Of a stretch of 35,304 nucleotides of DNA, positions 1 to 8,242 are shown in pieces. How positions within the stretch are numbered: position 1 is the stretch's first letter; the number at the start of each line of letters is the position of its first letter. Origin of the DNA: Candidatus Wildermuthbacteria bacterium RIFCSPHIGHO2_02_FULL_45_25 (GTDB lineage Bacteria > Patescibacteriota > Minisyncoccia > Minisyncoccales > UBA10102); contig MHTV01000006.1 in NCBI GenBank assembly GCA_001823215.1, forward strand, positions 1-35,304, read 5' to 3'. The notes below the pieces were generated by a model. That model saw only the letters and a program-made list of their open reading frames with translations, ran no database searches and was not told where the DNA came from. Made by a program: the position numbers and the translations under genes.

Positions 1-299
1 GTGGTGCAACTTGCAGTTTGCTTCAATCCAGAACTGTCGGCAAAACTTGTTCCGCCGCTTTCCTCGAATTTCCAGATTGCTTTGGCATCCGCGCCCAGGA
101 CATGAGATACCTGCCCATAAAAGCTTTTTGCTTTCGCAAGCTTTCCTTCGTCCATCGCTCCCTTCAAACTCACCATCACGATGGACGACAACAATCCAAT
201 AATAGAAATTACCACGAGCAATTCAATAAGCGTGAACCCATGCGTCAAAGAAAACACCGTATTTGCGCGTTTACGGTTTAGACCAGTGTTGCGAGACAT
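1..299 (-). CDS. Type IV pilin-like protein, possibly LamG-type (3' end truncated by window edge)
   Basis: Reverse-strand translation from ATG at 299: MSRNTGLNRKRANTVFSLTHGFTLIELLVVISIIGLLSSIVMVSLKGAMDEGKLAKAKSFYGQVSHVLGADAKAIWKFEESGGTSFADSSGLKQTASCT. It has a GFTLIELLVVISIIGLL class III signal peptide and a W-[KF]-F-[ED]E-G-T-x-x-D-SSG motif like the start of LamG domains. Open through base 1, so absent from the ORF track. Confidence 0.85.
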   Translation of the reverse strand, partial: MSRNTGLNRKRANTVFSLTHGFTLIELLVVISIIGLLSSIVMVSLKGAMDEGKLAKAKSFYGQVSHVLGADAKAIWKFEESGGTSFADSSGLKQTASCT

Positions 300-352
300 T
301 GCTAAGCAAAATTTTTTTCTCATATTACCGCTTGTCCCTGTTGTGTGTATCT

Positions 353-361
353 ATTATACCA
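353..361 (-). promoter_or_regulatory. Extended -10 promoter (TGGTATAAT) for the pilin-like gene
   Basis: Minus strand reads ...gattttggTATAATagata..., ~54 nt upstream of the ATG at 299. Confidence 0.5.
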
Positions 362-390
362 AAATCTATTCCTGCTTCATAGTGAACTGA

Positions 391-443
391 AAAGAAGTGA
401 TACAAAAATCCCTCGTTCCGAGGGATTTTTGTATCACTTCTTT
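391..443. terminator. 25-bp perfect inverted repeat with 3-nt loop, probably a bidirectional terminator
   Basis: aaagaagtgatacaaaaatccctcg-ttc-cgagggatttttgtatcacttcttt. Confidence 0.8.
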
Positions 444-452
444 GAAAAATTC

Positions 453-481
453 GGCAGTCGCTGAAAATTCCAGCGACTGCC
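453..481 (-). terminator. Intrinsic terminator after the zinc-ribbon gene
   Basis: Minus strand GGCAGTCGCTG-gaatttt-CAGCGACTGCC followed by gaatttttc. Confidence 0.75.
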
Positions 482-486
482 TTTGT

Positions 487-675
487 TCAAGCCGCACCCC
501 TTTTCAAAACTTTTTCTTTTTTCTCCCCAAGAATATCCCCCTCCCCTCCGGGAGCTTGCACTTGGCTCAAATCCTTCAAAAAACCGCACTGCGCGCAACT
601 GACGTACTTCCCATCCTTGTCCTCCACCACCCATAAATCCCCATGACACTTGGAACATGCCTTAAACAGTATCAT
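487..675 (-). CDS. Small zinc-ribbon protein
   Basis: MILFKACSKCHGDLWVVEDKDGKYVSCAQCGFLKDL...: two CxxC knuckles. The internal Met fits better than the longer ORF start. Confidence 0.65.
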   Translation of the reverse strand: MILFKACSKCHGDLWVVEDKDGKYVSCAQCGFLKDLSQVQAPGGEGDILGEKKEKVLKRGAA

Positions 676-746
676 ATCGCCTCCTTTCCCTATTGCACTC
701 CTTTTACCTGCATCAAAAAGAATTGTCAAACAAGAACAGGCCTCTC

Positions 747-959
747 TTAGTTCTCTTTCTCCACCTCCAATTCTTCTTTTAGCTTGATAAACTCATTTTC
801 CGCGCTTTTTAATTGTTGGCGGCAAAATTTAATAAGGGAAACCCCTTCGCGGAAATGTTCCAATCCCGCTTCCACATCCACGTCTTTCTTGCCGAGATCA
901 TTCACAATGATTTCTAACTTTTCCAATGCTTCTTGAAGCGTTTGTTTTTCTTTTGGCAT
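747..959 (-). CDS. xseB: Exodeoxyribonuclease VII small subunit
   Basis: MPKEKQTLQEALEKLEIIVNDLGKKDVDVEAGLEHFREGVSLIKFCRQQLKSAENEF: XseB family, adjacent to xseA. The upstream extension in the ORF track is translation of a hairpin repeat. Confidence 0.9.
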   Translation of the reverse strand: MPKEKQTLQEALEKLEIIVNDLGKKDVDVEAGLEHFREGVSLIKFCRQQLKSAENEFIKLKEELEVEKEN

Positions 960-972
960 TTTGAAATTTACA

Positions 973-1116
973 TTACTTGCATTCCGAAATTCTTTCGCGC
1001 ATGAGGATATGGATCGCGCACGGAGCGCGACTGGCGCGAGTAAGAACAAAAATTCAGCAGAATTTTATGTGGTGATTCATACCCTCATGCGCGAAAGAAT
1101 TTCGGAATGCAAGTAA
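973..1116 (-). repeat. Hairpin-flanked intergenic element, copy A
   Basis: Arms 973-1015 and 1074-1116 are inverted repeats (41/43 match). Core 1016-1073 contains GGAGCGCGACTGGCGCGAG and AAATTCAGCAGAATTT. Confidence 0.9.
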
Positions 1117-1141
1117 ATACGTTAAAAAATTTCTTTAACCC

Positions 1142-2524
1142 TCAAAATCCCTCATCAATTTTTTCAACTTGAGAACTAAACTTTCCTCTGAACATTTTCA
1201 CATCCACCATATCCCCTCTTTTTAATTGACGAGATTCTTTTACCACCTTTCCTCCTGTTTTATATACTACACTATATCCTCTTTTGAGTACATTTTCAGG
1301 GTTTAAAGAATGTAAGGCAATTTCGCATTTGTCCACTCTCGCTCTTTTCTCTTCCCATATCGTCTCGCTTAAAGCATATACGCGCAAGACCGATGCCTGC
1401 ATCCTTGCTGAAAAAGATTGCAAACTCGCTTGTTGAACATACAAAACGTTCCGGAAGCGTCTTTCTAAATTCGCAAATTGTTCAAACACGCTCCCAAGGG
1501 AACGATGAAGTTGTTCCGCTTTATGAGTTATGCGATGGCGTGAATAATCGAAACTTCTCTGAAAACCCCCATACAAATTATGTCGCAAAAACTCTATTTT
1601 CTCTTCTTTGCCAGAGAGAATTTCCGCCATTTTCCTCTTCACCTGTTCAGATCGTTCTTTCACCAGACGAATGAGCGATTCTCTTTGCGTCCGCAAAAAA
1701 TCTGCGACAGCAGTTGGCGTAGAACATCGGAAATCCGCCACCAAATCAGCAATGCTTTCATCTTCTTCATGTCCGATTCCCGTTATCACGGGAATGCGCG
1801 AGGAAGCTATGGTTTCTGCGATTTTTTCTGAATTATACGCTTTGAGATTTTCCCATCCGCCGCCGCCTCGAATCACCGCCAACACATCCATATCCGGCCT
1901 CCGCGCGTTAAACCAGCGAATCGCATTCACAATACTTTTTTCAGCATACTCCCCTTCCACCCATACCGCATGAAAACATATTTGAAACCCATATTCCCCC
2001 AGATTTCGCCGAAAATCAAAAATCGCCTGCCCTTCTGCTGAAGTAATCAACCCGATGCGCTGAACATAAGCTGGAATCTTCCGTTTCCTCGCCAGATCAA
2101 AATATCCCATCTGCTCCAGCTTTTTCTTCAGCTGCTCCAACGCTTTCTTCCACGCTCCTTCGCCTGCGGGCTCAATATTTTCCACCACCAAACTAAACGA
2201 CCCGGTTTTGTACATTTTTGGCCTGCCCGTAATGATCACCTCCATTCCATCGGCCAATAAATGACTAAATTGCTTGAATTGCGATCCAAACAAAGAACAT
2301 TTGAGCACAAAATCTTTTCCTCTGGCATCTTTCATATCAAAGAATGCCATGCTTCCCCGCACGCGTTTAGCGTCGTTAATCTCTCCTTTTACCCGAATCC
2401 TCCCCAACTTGGAAACAGCTTCATTGATGATAAAATGGCACTCTTCCACCGAAAAAATAGCGTTCCCGTCCGCGTCAAATTCGGGCTGTATCATATTGTC
2501 GTCATTGAACATAGAATCTTGCAT
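1142..2524 (-). CDS. xseA: Exodeoxyribonuclease VII large subunit
   Basis: OB-fold N-terminus plus GLITSAEGQAIFDF, VIRGGGGWENLKAYNSEKIAETIASSRIPVITGIGHEEDESIADLVADFRCSTPTAVADF, typical of XseA. Confidence 0.96.
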   Translation of the reverse strand: MQDSMFNDDNMIQPEFDADGNAIFSVEECHFIINEAVSKLGRIRVKGEINDAKRVRGSMAFFDMKDARGKDFVLKCSLFGSQFKQFSHLLADGMEVIITGRPKMYKTGSFSLVVENIEPAGEGAWKKALEQLKKKLEQMGYFDLARKRKIPAYVQRIGLITSAEGQAIFDFRRNLGEYGFQICFHAVWVEGEYAEKSIVNAIRWFNARRPDMDVLAVIRGGGGWENLKAYNSEKIAETIASSRIPVITGIGHEEDESIADLVADFRCSTPTAVADFLRTQRESLIRLVKERSEQVKRKMAEILSGKEEKIEFLRHNLYGGFQRSFDYSRHRITHKAEQLHRSLGSVFEQFANLERRFRNVLYVQQASLQSFSARMQASVLRVYALSETIWEEKRARVDKCEIALHSLNPENVLKRGYSVVYKTGGKVVKESRQLKRGDMVDVKMFRGKFSSQVEKIDEGF

Positions 2525-2560
2525 AAGGATATTGCGCCAAAGATTCCATAATAAACAGCG

Positions 2561-3514
2561 TTAATCAAAAATCGTGGGCAGATATTCGTCAATCTCCCGT
2601 TGCTCTAAGTCGTAAAAGTATTTATTTCCTTCGTGAAGGTATGTCGCAAGATTGATCCCCACATATCTCCAATGCCACGGCTCAAAGATATAATACCCAT
2701 TCTTTTCAGGATACGAGAGCACAAACCCGTACTTGTACGCGTTTTTCCGCATCCATTCGTATGCCTGTGTTTTCTCAAAACCAGTAAGTTCGCCTACAAG
2801 CCCGGTCGTAATCAAATCAACCGTAGTCCCAAGCTGATGTTCAGAATATCCCTGATCGGCAGAAAACTGATTGGCGCTCCCTGCCCCGTATGTTACCGTA
2901 TAGGCGGATTTGATTGATGCCTGTTCGTCAAACGAACGATACGCGGATTTCACATACACATCCACGACATCTACCTTTGCCGCATCCAAAAGATCTTTGA
3001 GATGCGGCCACACAAGCATGTGAATCTGCTGGATTGAACGATCGCTGTACACATAATCACTATGAATTTCCACAAGTCGTTCTGGAGCATAATGTTCGTT
3101 TAAGAAAAACACTTTGGAATATTTTTGCAAGAGTTCCGGGTCTGTTTTGCTTAATTTTTCGAGCGTAATAACAGCTCCTGAAATCTCGCCTACGGTTTGC
3201 TCAAAGCCGCCAAGCCGATTCTGCACCGCTTCCAAATTTCTCCGCAAGTTCTCAATTGTTTGTTCTGCGGTATATAAAGTATCTGAAAGAGTTACTGTTT
3301 TTTGTTCCAAATCGAAAGCTCGCATGGAAAGCGCATCAGTTTTTTCAGAGAATGACACGTTGGCAGCAGCAAGCTCTTCCGTAAGGTGTTCTGCATACAA
3401 AGAAAGCTCTGAAATGCGCAGATAGCCATACGTAAAAAGCCCGCCCAGTATGATCAGAGCAAAAAAAATCGACAGACCAATGGCAATCCAACGATTAAGA
3501 TTTCTGTGCTTCAT
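2561..3514 (-). CDS. D-alanyl-D-alanine carboxypeptidase, VanY/M15B type, membrane-anchored
   Basis: SAYRSFDEQ...GYSEHQLGTTVDL...EPWHWRYVG M15B motifs. N-terminal TM helix after MKHRNLNRW. Confidence 0.88.
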   Translation of the reverse strand: MKHRNLNRWIAIGLSIFFALIILGGLFTYGYLRISELSLYAEHLTEELAAANVSFSEKTDALSMRAFDLEQKTVTLSDTLYTAEQTIENLRRNLEAVQNRLGGFEQTVGEISGAVITLEKLSKTDPELLQKYSKVFFLNEHYAPERLVEIHSDYVYSDRSIQQIHMLVWPHLKDLLDAAKVDVVDVYVKSAYRSFDEQASIKSAYTVTYGAGSANQFSADQGYSEHQLGTTVDLITTGLVGELTGFEKTQAYEWMRKNAYKYGFVLSYPEKNGYYIFEPWHWRYVGINLATYLHEGNKYFYDLEQREIDEYLPTIFD

Positions 3515-3518
3515 ATAC

Positions 3519-3651
3519 TTTGAATTACGAAACAAGTACTTATGAGGTTTAGAGAACGTTGGGAGCGCGACTGGCGCGAGCACCAGGAATTTTTCAGCAG
3601 AAAAATATCCGTGTTCTCAAAACCTCATAAGTACTTGTTTCGTAATTCAAA
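3519..3651 (-). repeat. Hairpin-flanked intergenic element, copy B
   Basis: Arms 3519-3557 and 3613-3651 (38/39 match). Core 3558-3612 contains GGAGCGCGACTGGCGCGAG and TTTTTCAGCAGAAAAA. Confidence 0.9.
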
Positions 3652-3714
3652 ATCATATACGAATTGTACCACAACAAAACGGAATGGAAATCTTCTCCCT
3701 ACCTAAAAAGAAAC

Positions 3715-3738
3715 GGCGGCCCAGAGACACGGGCCGCC
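3715..3738. terminator. Intrinsic terminator hairpin
   Basis: GGCGGCCC-8 nt loop-GGGCCGCC, followed by gtttcttttt on the minus strand. Confidence 0.8.
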
Positions 3739-3753
3739 TTATTTGAGTTTTTA

Positions 3754-4200
3754 TTAGGGGATTTTTCGCACCTCCACCAACACTGGAAGACCAAAATAGG
3801 AACGCACACTAGACGGGAGAATGTTCTTCGGATTAAGCAATATAATATCCTGACCATCCTTCCGCGCCCTTTCCCAGTAGAAAACTGCCACCCCACCCTC
3901 CTCCCACCATTCCTTTAAGCTCCTCCTTATCTTGAGTTTGCGCTGTTGGGACGTGATAAAAACGACCGTCCCCTGCTCCTGTTGAGTACCATGGAGATTG
4001 ATCAACCCATTCTCCATGCTTACTCCCCACGGGAAGCAGCATTTCGCGACTTCCCCACCAGTTATGGTCTGTACAAAATGCACCTCCGCCCCAGTTGACT
4101 CTTTCAACCATTTGGGCGCGCCGGGCAGTTGAACTGACCCAGCCAATACAACAAGAAATTCCGGTTCCTCCTTTTCGCCCAACATTCCTCCAATATTCAT
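3754..4200 (-). CDS. Hypothetical protein
   Basis: 148 codons; ribosome-binding site GAGGAGG upstream of ATG; terminator downstream. No family recognised. Confidence 0.65.
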   Translation of the reverse strand: MNIGGMLGEKEEPEFLVVLAGSVQLPGAPKWLKESTGAEVHFVQTITGGEVAKCCFPWGVSMENGLINLHGTQQEQGTVVFITSQQRKLKIRRSLKEWWEEGGVAVFYWERARKDGQDIILLNPKNILPSSVRSYFGLPVLVEVRKIP

Positions 4201-4313
4201 TGGTACGCCTCCTCTACATAATACATTCGGTCAGAATCTTACCACTATCAAGATGGTACACACTCTTTATTCATTTGTCAAGGATTTCGCATTTTTAATT
4301 CACCTAATGGACC

Positions 4314-5087
4314 CTACTTTGACGAAATGAATATATGCAAAAACCGCCAGCGATGGTACTGATCCTTGGAAAACTGCCAATCTGCGTATGCGCATTGTTT
4401 GAGAATCTCTTCGATCTTCTCTTTTTCTGGTTCGTCAAATTCCATATAGATCACGCCGTTCGGATTGAGAAATTTCTTTGCCTCTTCCAAGAATACGCGA
4501 ATATACTCCAGACCGTCTCGTCCTCCAAAAAGCGCTTCTCTTGGCTCTTGCCTTAAGACAGATTCCTGCACGCTCCCCTTTCTCGTGATTGGAATATACG
4601 GCGGGTTTGCCAGAATGAAATCATATTTGCCAATAATGTTTGAAAAAACATCAGATTGAATAATCTGGTACTGATCTGGCGCGATACTATTCAGTTGAGC
4701 GTTTATCCTGATTTGTTCTAAAAGTTTTCCATCTTTTTCCGCAAAATCTACCGCCGCCTGCGGGATATGTTTCGCTACCGCAACTCCGACACAACCAGAT
4801 CCCGCAAAGATATCGAGAATTTTGACACTTTTCCAATTTCCAATCGCACATCGTTGTTGCATTTCTTCTATTGCCTTCTGCGTCCAGTATTCTGTTTCTG
4901 GCCGAGGGATAAGCGGCTTAAAGGATAAATCAATTGCGCATTCTAAAAAATCCACCCAGCCGATCACATAATCAATATGCTCCCCTCTTTCAAGGCGAGC
5001 AATATCTTTCTGGGCTTCCGGTGTTAACTTGCCTTCATACTTCTCTTCCAGAAGCCAGCAAATTTCCTTTTGAAGCTGGTCATCCAT
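4314..5087 (-). CDS. prmC: Peptide chain release factor N5-glutamine methyltransferase-like (PrmC/HemK)
   Basis: PLIPRPETEYW, ILDIFAGSGCVGVAVAK, FILANPPYIP motifs. Confidence 0.88.
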   Translation of the reverse strand: MDDQLQKEICWLLEEKYEGKLTPEAQKDIARLERGEHIDYVIGWVDFLECAIDLSFKPLIPRPETEYWTQKAIEEMQQRCAIGNWKSVKILDIFAGSGCVGVAVAKHIPQAAVDFAEKDGKLLEQIRINAQLNSIAPDQYQIIQSDVFSNIIGKYDFILANPPYIPITRKGSVQESVLRQEPREALFGGRDGLEYIRVFLEEAKKFLNPNGVIYMEFDEPEKEKIEEILKQCAYADWQFSKDQYHRWRFLHIFISSK

Positions 5088-5301
5088 TGATTTGTACAAT
5101 TTTCTTTTTGGCTCCCAATCCAGACACAATACGAACATTATTCTTTGGCGCATCAAAATATTCAGACAACAAATCTATTACGGCCAAGTTTGCTTTCCCC
5201 TCTTTCGAGGGCTCTTTTACCGTAACCTTGAATTCGTTCGCCCCGATTTTCTCCACTATATTTTGTTTCGCTCCCGCTTTTACTGTTACAAAAAGTTTCA
5301 T
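5080..5301 (-). CDS. DUF167 (YggU-like) protein
   Basis: MKLFVTVKAGAKQNIVEKIGANEFKVTVKEPSKEGKANLAVIDLLSEYFDAPKNNVRIVSGLGAKKKIVQI. Confidence 0.88.
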   Translation of the reverse strand: MKLFVTVKAGAKQNIVEKIGANEFKVTVKEPSKEGKANLAVIDLLSEYFDAPKNNVRIVSGLGAKKKIVQING

Positions 5302-5325
5302 ATCTTTGGATATTGCGCGATCACT

Positions 5326-5856
5326 TTATTCCATCAATTCAGGATATTTCATACGAGCCAACGCCGCGATCACCGCGTCTGTATATTGCCTTTCTCTCGT
5401 CAGCGCGTTCCCGCTGATAACCCCAAAATATCCTTCTTGATGTTTCAAATTTGTTCTTCCGGTAATAATATCTCCCGCCTTCCCCAATTCATATCCTTGC
5501 CGGATCAAATCAAGAAACTTCTTCCCCAAGGGAGCATGAATACTCGATGCCATCCCCATAACGCCCTCATCACTTATCACCACTGCCCAAGCTCCTGTGA
5601 AAAATTGCCCGTCAATTTCCCAAATTCCTCCTTCCAATCCCACGCCAAAATCCCCCTTGCTTTGTTCTTGAGCCAAGCTCGCTCGAGTTTTCGCTCCTTG
5701 GAGAGTTTCCTGAACACTCATGGGCTGCTCGGCAACTCCGGAAGCAACCGATATCCCTTCAAAAAGAAATTCCTCCCCTTTCCATAGCGCCCCAAACGCA
5801 TTTTGAACCGCACTGATTTTCACGGGATTTTGAGATCCGATCGCGATTTTTTTCAT
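5326..5856 (-). CDS. DUF84 / inosine-xanthosine triphosphatase-like protein
   Basis: MKKIAIGSQNPVKISAVQNAF..., GVGLEGGI, RTNLKHQEGYFGVISGNALTRERQYTDAVIAAL. Confidence 0.85.
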   Translation of the reverse strand: MKKIAIGSQNPVKISAVQNAFGALWKGEEFLFEGISVASGVAEQPMSVQETLQGAKTRASLAQEQSKGDFGVGLEGGIWEIDGQFFTGAWAVVISDEGVMGMASSIHAPLGKKFLDLIRQGYELGKAGDIITGRTNLKHQEGYFGVISGNALTRERQYTDAVIAALARMKYPELME

Positions 5857-5860
5857 ATGG

Positions 5861-6229
5861 TTAGTTGATATCTCTTTTCAATCTTTCTCTGATGAAATGT
5901 TGTAATTCCTCCATGTTCTTTTGTTCTTTCAACTCTGCCGCATTGATCGCCAAAGAAAAAGTTCCGTTTTCTCCTAGGAATACCGCAGGCAATTCCATAT
6001 CCTCATATTGCGGATAATTTCTTTTCCATTCATCTTTATGAAAAAATTCCACATCATAGGGCAATTCTGCCACAAACTTTTTCCAAAGCGGATTCACCGC
6101 CATACCTTTAGAGATAAGCAAACAAAGATTGCAGGAAACAGAATTCGGAAAAAATGTTCTTTTCCAATAGTTTATTGTCTGGGCAATCAAAGAAGAATTC
6201 GCGTTATGGACAAAATATAATTGCTTCAT
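5861..6229 (-). CDS. Conserved hypothetical protein
   Basis: 122 aa, contains SVSCNLCLL and DELPAVFL-like segments; frame fits the operon spacing. Confidence 0.6.
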   Translation of the reverse strand: MKQLYFVHNANSSLIAQTINYWKRTFFPNSVSCNLCLLISKGMAVNPLWKKFVAELPYDVEFFHKDEWKRNYPQYEDMELPAVFLGENGTFSLAINAAELKEQKNMEELQHFIRERLKRDIN

Positions 6230-6247
6230 ACAAATACTGCTTAGTAA

Positions 6248-6799
6248 TTATCGGGGCAACCAAGGGAAGAATGTTTCTTTAAGCCAATTCCAGGGAGCCG
6301 CTTGCTGAACATGCAGAATCCACTCCTGACCGAATTTTGGAATATACAACAACACAAGCGCGATTGCCATGCGTTTCTTTGTTTTTACTTTCCATTCGGG
6401 TTTGAACGTACGCATAGCGGCATAGAACAAGAAAAAGTTTTCAAACAGATTGGGAGCAAGAAACAAGAAAAATCTGATTTGGGTAATTTCAAAAAGAATA
6501 ACCCCAATCGTTCGCCACGCAAACAGCATGATACTTGTGTTACGAGCGATCTTTTCCTTCCAGGAAAGAGAAATCCAGAACATCACCGAAAGATAGTACA
6601 TATCCAACATTTTATCAATCGAATGATAACGAGGGAAATACGCTTCCTCCAATCCGGGGAATAGCCCCTTTCCAACGACATCAATGATAATCACGTCCGC
6701 TCCGTCCAGCAACATGGCGATTACTCCGCCCGCAAACGGCCATCTGACAATCAAGAGGGGCACCAATAACCGCAATACCAACATCAATGGAAGTCCCAT
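6248..6799 (-). CDS. Hypothetical integral membrane protein
   Basis: Multiple hydrophobic helices in a 183-aa ORF; promoter upstream. Confidence 0.7.
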   Translation of the reverse strand: MGLPLMLVLRLLVPLLIVRWPFAGGVIAMLLDGADVIIIDVVGKGLFPGLEEAYFPRYHSIDKMLDMYYLSVMFWISLSWKEKIARNTSIMLFAWRTIGVILFEITQIRFFLFLAPNLFENFFLFYAAMRTFKPEWKVKTKKRMAIALVLLYIPKFGQEWILHVQQAAPWNWLKETFFPWLPR

Positions 6800-6805
6800 A
6801 ATTGT

Positions 6806-6834
6806 AGTATACGATAAATGTTACTCTCTTCCAA
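6806..6834 (-). promoter_or_regulatory. Promoter TTGGAA-17-TATACT, 6 nt from the ATG at 6799
   Basis: Minus strand ttggaa gagagtaacatttatcg tatact acaatt ATG. Confidence 0.55.
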
Positions 6835-6871
6835 CTTCGAGAGTCATTGCTCTCGCATCAGACCTTTTCCA

Positions 6872-7005
6872 AAAGAAAGAAGGACGGCAGTGAGCCGTCC
6901 CCTTCTCTCGCGTAGCGATATCTTGTCTCTTGGCATAAAGACAACATATCGCTACGCGAGAGTTTCCGTCAGATAAAGAAAAGAACTTCTGGTACCCTCG
7001 AAGAA
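6872..7005 (-). ncRNA. Candidate small RNA or leader with 24-bp hairpin and terminator
   Basis: Promoter TTGATA (7036-7041)-18-TATCAT (7012-7017). Hairpin arms 6905-6928/6939-6962 (23/24). Then GGACGGC-tcact-GCCGTCC-TTCTTTCTTTT (6871-6900), all on the minus strand. Confidence 0.5.
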
Positions 7006-7090
7006 GTGTTGATGATACTTCTTATGTACTTATTGTATCAAGACAAGAATCGGGGTCAAGGGGAGTTTTCCACAAGCAATGCTTGCGCGC

Positions 7091-7411
7091 TTACTTTATG
7101 TTCGCCCCTACGGAAACTTCACGATCTGGCTCCAAAACCACCGGCCCTCCAAGAGTATCCGCGGCCAAAAGCATGCCCTGGCTTTCCAAACCCATAAGCT
7201 TTCTGGGTTCGAGATTAGCCACAATGATAATTTCTTTCGCAATTACATCTTCAGGATTATACATCTTGCCGATACCGGCTATAATTTGGCGTTTTTCTTC
7301 TCCAAGATCAACCTGAAGTCGCAGAAGCTTATCTGAACCTTCCACGCGCGCAGCTTCAAGAATCTTTGCGACGCGCAACTCAAGTTTTTGAAAATCAGAA
7401 TATGGAATCAT
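7091..7411 (-). CDS. Stand-alone tRNA-binding (OB-fold) protein, MetRS C-terminal/Trbp111-like
   Basis: MIPYSDFQKLELRVAKILEAARVEGSDKLLRLQVDLGEEKRQIIAGIGKMYNPEDVIAKEIIIVANLEPRKLMGLESQGMLLAA. Confidence 0.93.
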   Translation of the reverse strand: MIPYSDFQKLELRVAKILEAARVEGSDKLLRLQVDLGEEKRQIIAGIGKMYNPEDVIAKEIIIVANLEPRKLMGLESQGMLLAADTLGGPVVLEPDREVSVGANIK

Positions 7412-7440
7412 ACGTTTTCTTCTATCATTTCCCCGTTCTC

Positions 7441-7475
7441 AAGCAAAGAGAGCTCCGCGCTCTCTTTGCTTTTTT
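7441..7475 (+). terminator. Hairpin with T-run on the plus strand
   Basis: aagcaaagagagc-tccgc-gctctctttgctt followed by tttt. Confidence 0.6.
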
Positions 7476-7479
7476 CTTT

Positions 7480-7917
7480 TTATTCTGCAGGTAGCGTATC
7501 CGATGAAGATTGCTGAACTTTGCTCTCGCGCTCATTTTTTCCTTTCACGGATGGTTTCTTTCTTTTTCCCCCTTCAATTTCTCGCCGCACATTCCGCCAG
7601 TGTTTCTTCATTTCGGCAACTATCTGTTCCACATCCATTTGGTCTATACTCTTCATCTTGCGATATTTTTCCGCGACTGTTTCCACCGCGCGATGATAAG
7701 CTTCTTCATTGATCTCTTTCAATTTCTCAAGTTGCTCGATAACTTCCCCTTTCATCTTAATCGCCCATCCTCTTAATTTTTTGCGTTGGCTTGCTCCCTT
7801 CGACGTTCCATAAAGAAAATATGCCCCCGCAGCCGCCGCGGCAACCAATGCGGTACCGATCCCCAATGTTTTGCCAATGCTTGAATGCTCTTTCTTCTTT
7901 GAAACCATAGATTCCAA
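7480..7917 (-). CDS. Hypothetical membrane-anchored, charged protein
   Basis: N-terminal TM segment GTALVAAAAAGAYFLYG then a K/E-rich helix. Confidence 0.65.
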   Translation of the reverse strand: MESMVSKKKEHSSIGKTLGIGTALVAAAAAGAYFLYGTSKGASQRKKLRGWAIKMKGEVIEQLEKLKEINEEAYHRAVETVAEKYRKMKSIDQMDVEQIVAEMKKHWRNVRREIEGGKRKKPSVKGKNERESKVQQSSSDTLPAE

Positions 7918-7926
7918 AGTGAACTA

Positions 7927-8238
7927 CTATTCAGAAGTAGATTCACTGTCTTTTTTTCTTCGGGCCGACCTTTTTCTTTTTCCCCATACGGTACTGCCAA
8001 ACTGCAGCAACTTGCCAATGTTGAAAGCTTTTTTCCCTTCTTCCTTTACATAAGAGCGCAAATCCTCAATATCGTTGATAATCTGATCGCTTTCCTCCCG
8101 AAATTTTCGCACAATATATCGCAGATCGCGTAAAATCTGAACAACGTAGAAAAGGGCGACACAGCACACAAGAGTAATGAGAACTGCCGCAATGCTCGTA
8201 ATAAAGAAGAAAATATCCGCTTTGACGAGTGTATCCAT
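7927..8238 (-). CDS. Hypothetical single-TM protein (DUF948-like topology)
   Basis: TM at N-terminus (ITSIAAVLITLVCCVALFYVV) followed by a coiled-coil segment. Confidence 0.6.
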   Translation of the reverse strand: MDTLVKADIFFFITSIAAVLITLVCCVALFYVVQILRDLRYIVRKFREESDQIINDIEDLRSYVKEEGKKAFNIGKLLQFGSTVWGKRKRSARRKKDSESTSE

Positions 8239-8242
8239 AAGA

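Noticed and set aside
960-1049. N-terminal extension MFLLAPVALRARSISSCAKEF of the xseB ORF
   Set aside because: It is translation of element copy A. The same LAPVAL peptide appears in front of the VanY ORF through copy B.
3515-3583. N-terminal extension MLAPVALPTFSKPHKYLFRNSKY of the VanY-like ORF
   Set aside because: It is translation of element copy B; true start is probably ATG at 3514.
5092-5787. 231-aa plus-strand ORF
   Set aside because: Antisense to the PrmC, DUF167 and DUF84 genes, which have clear family motifs; no supporting motifs itself.
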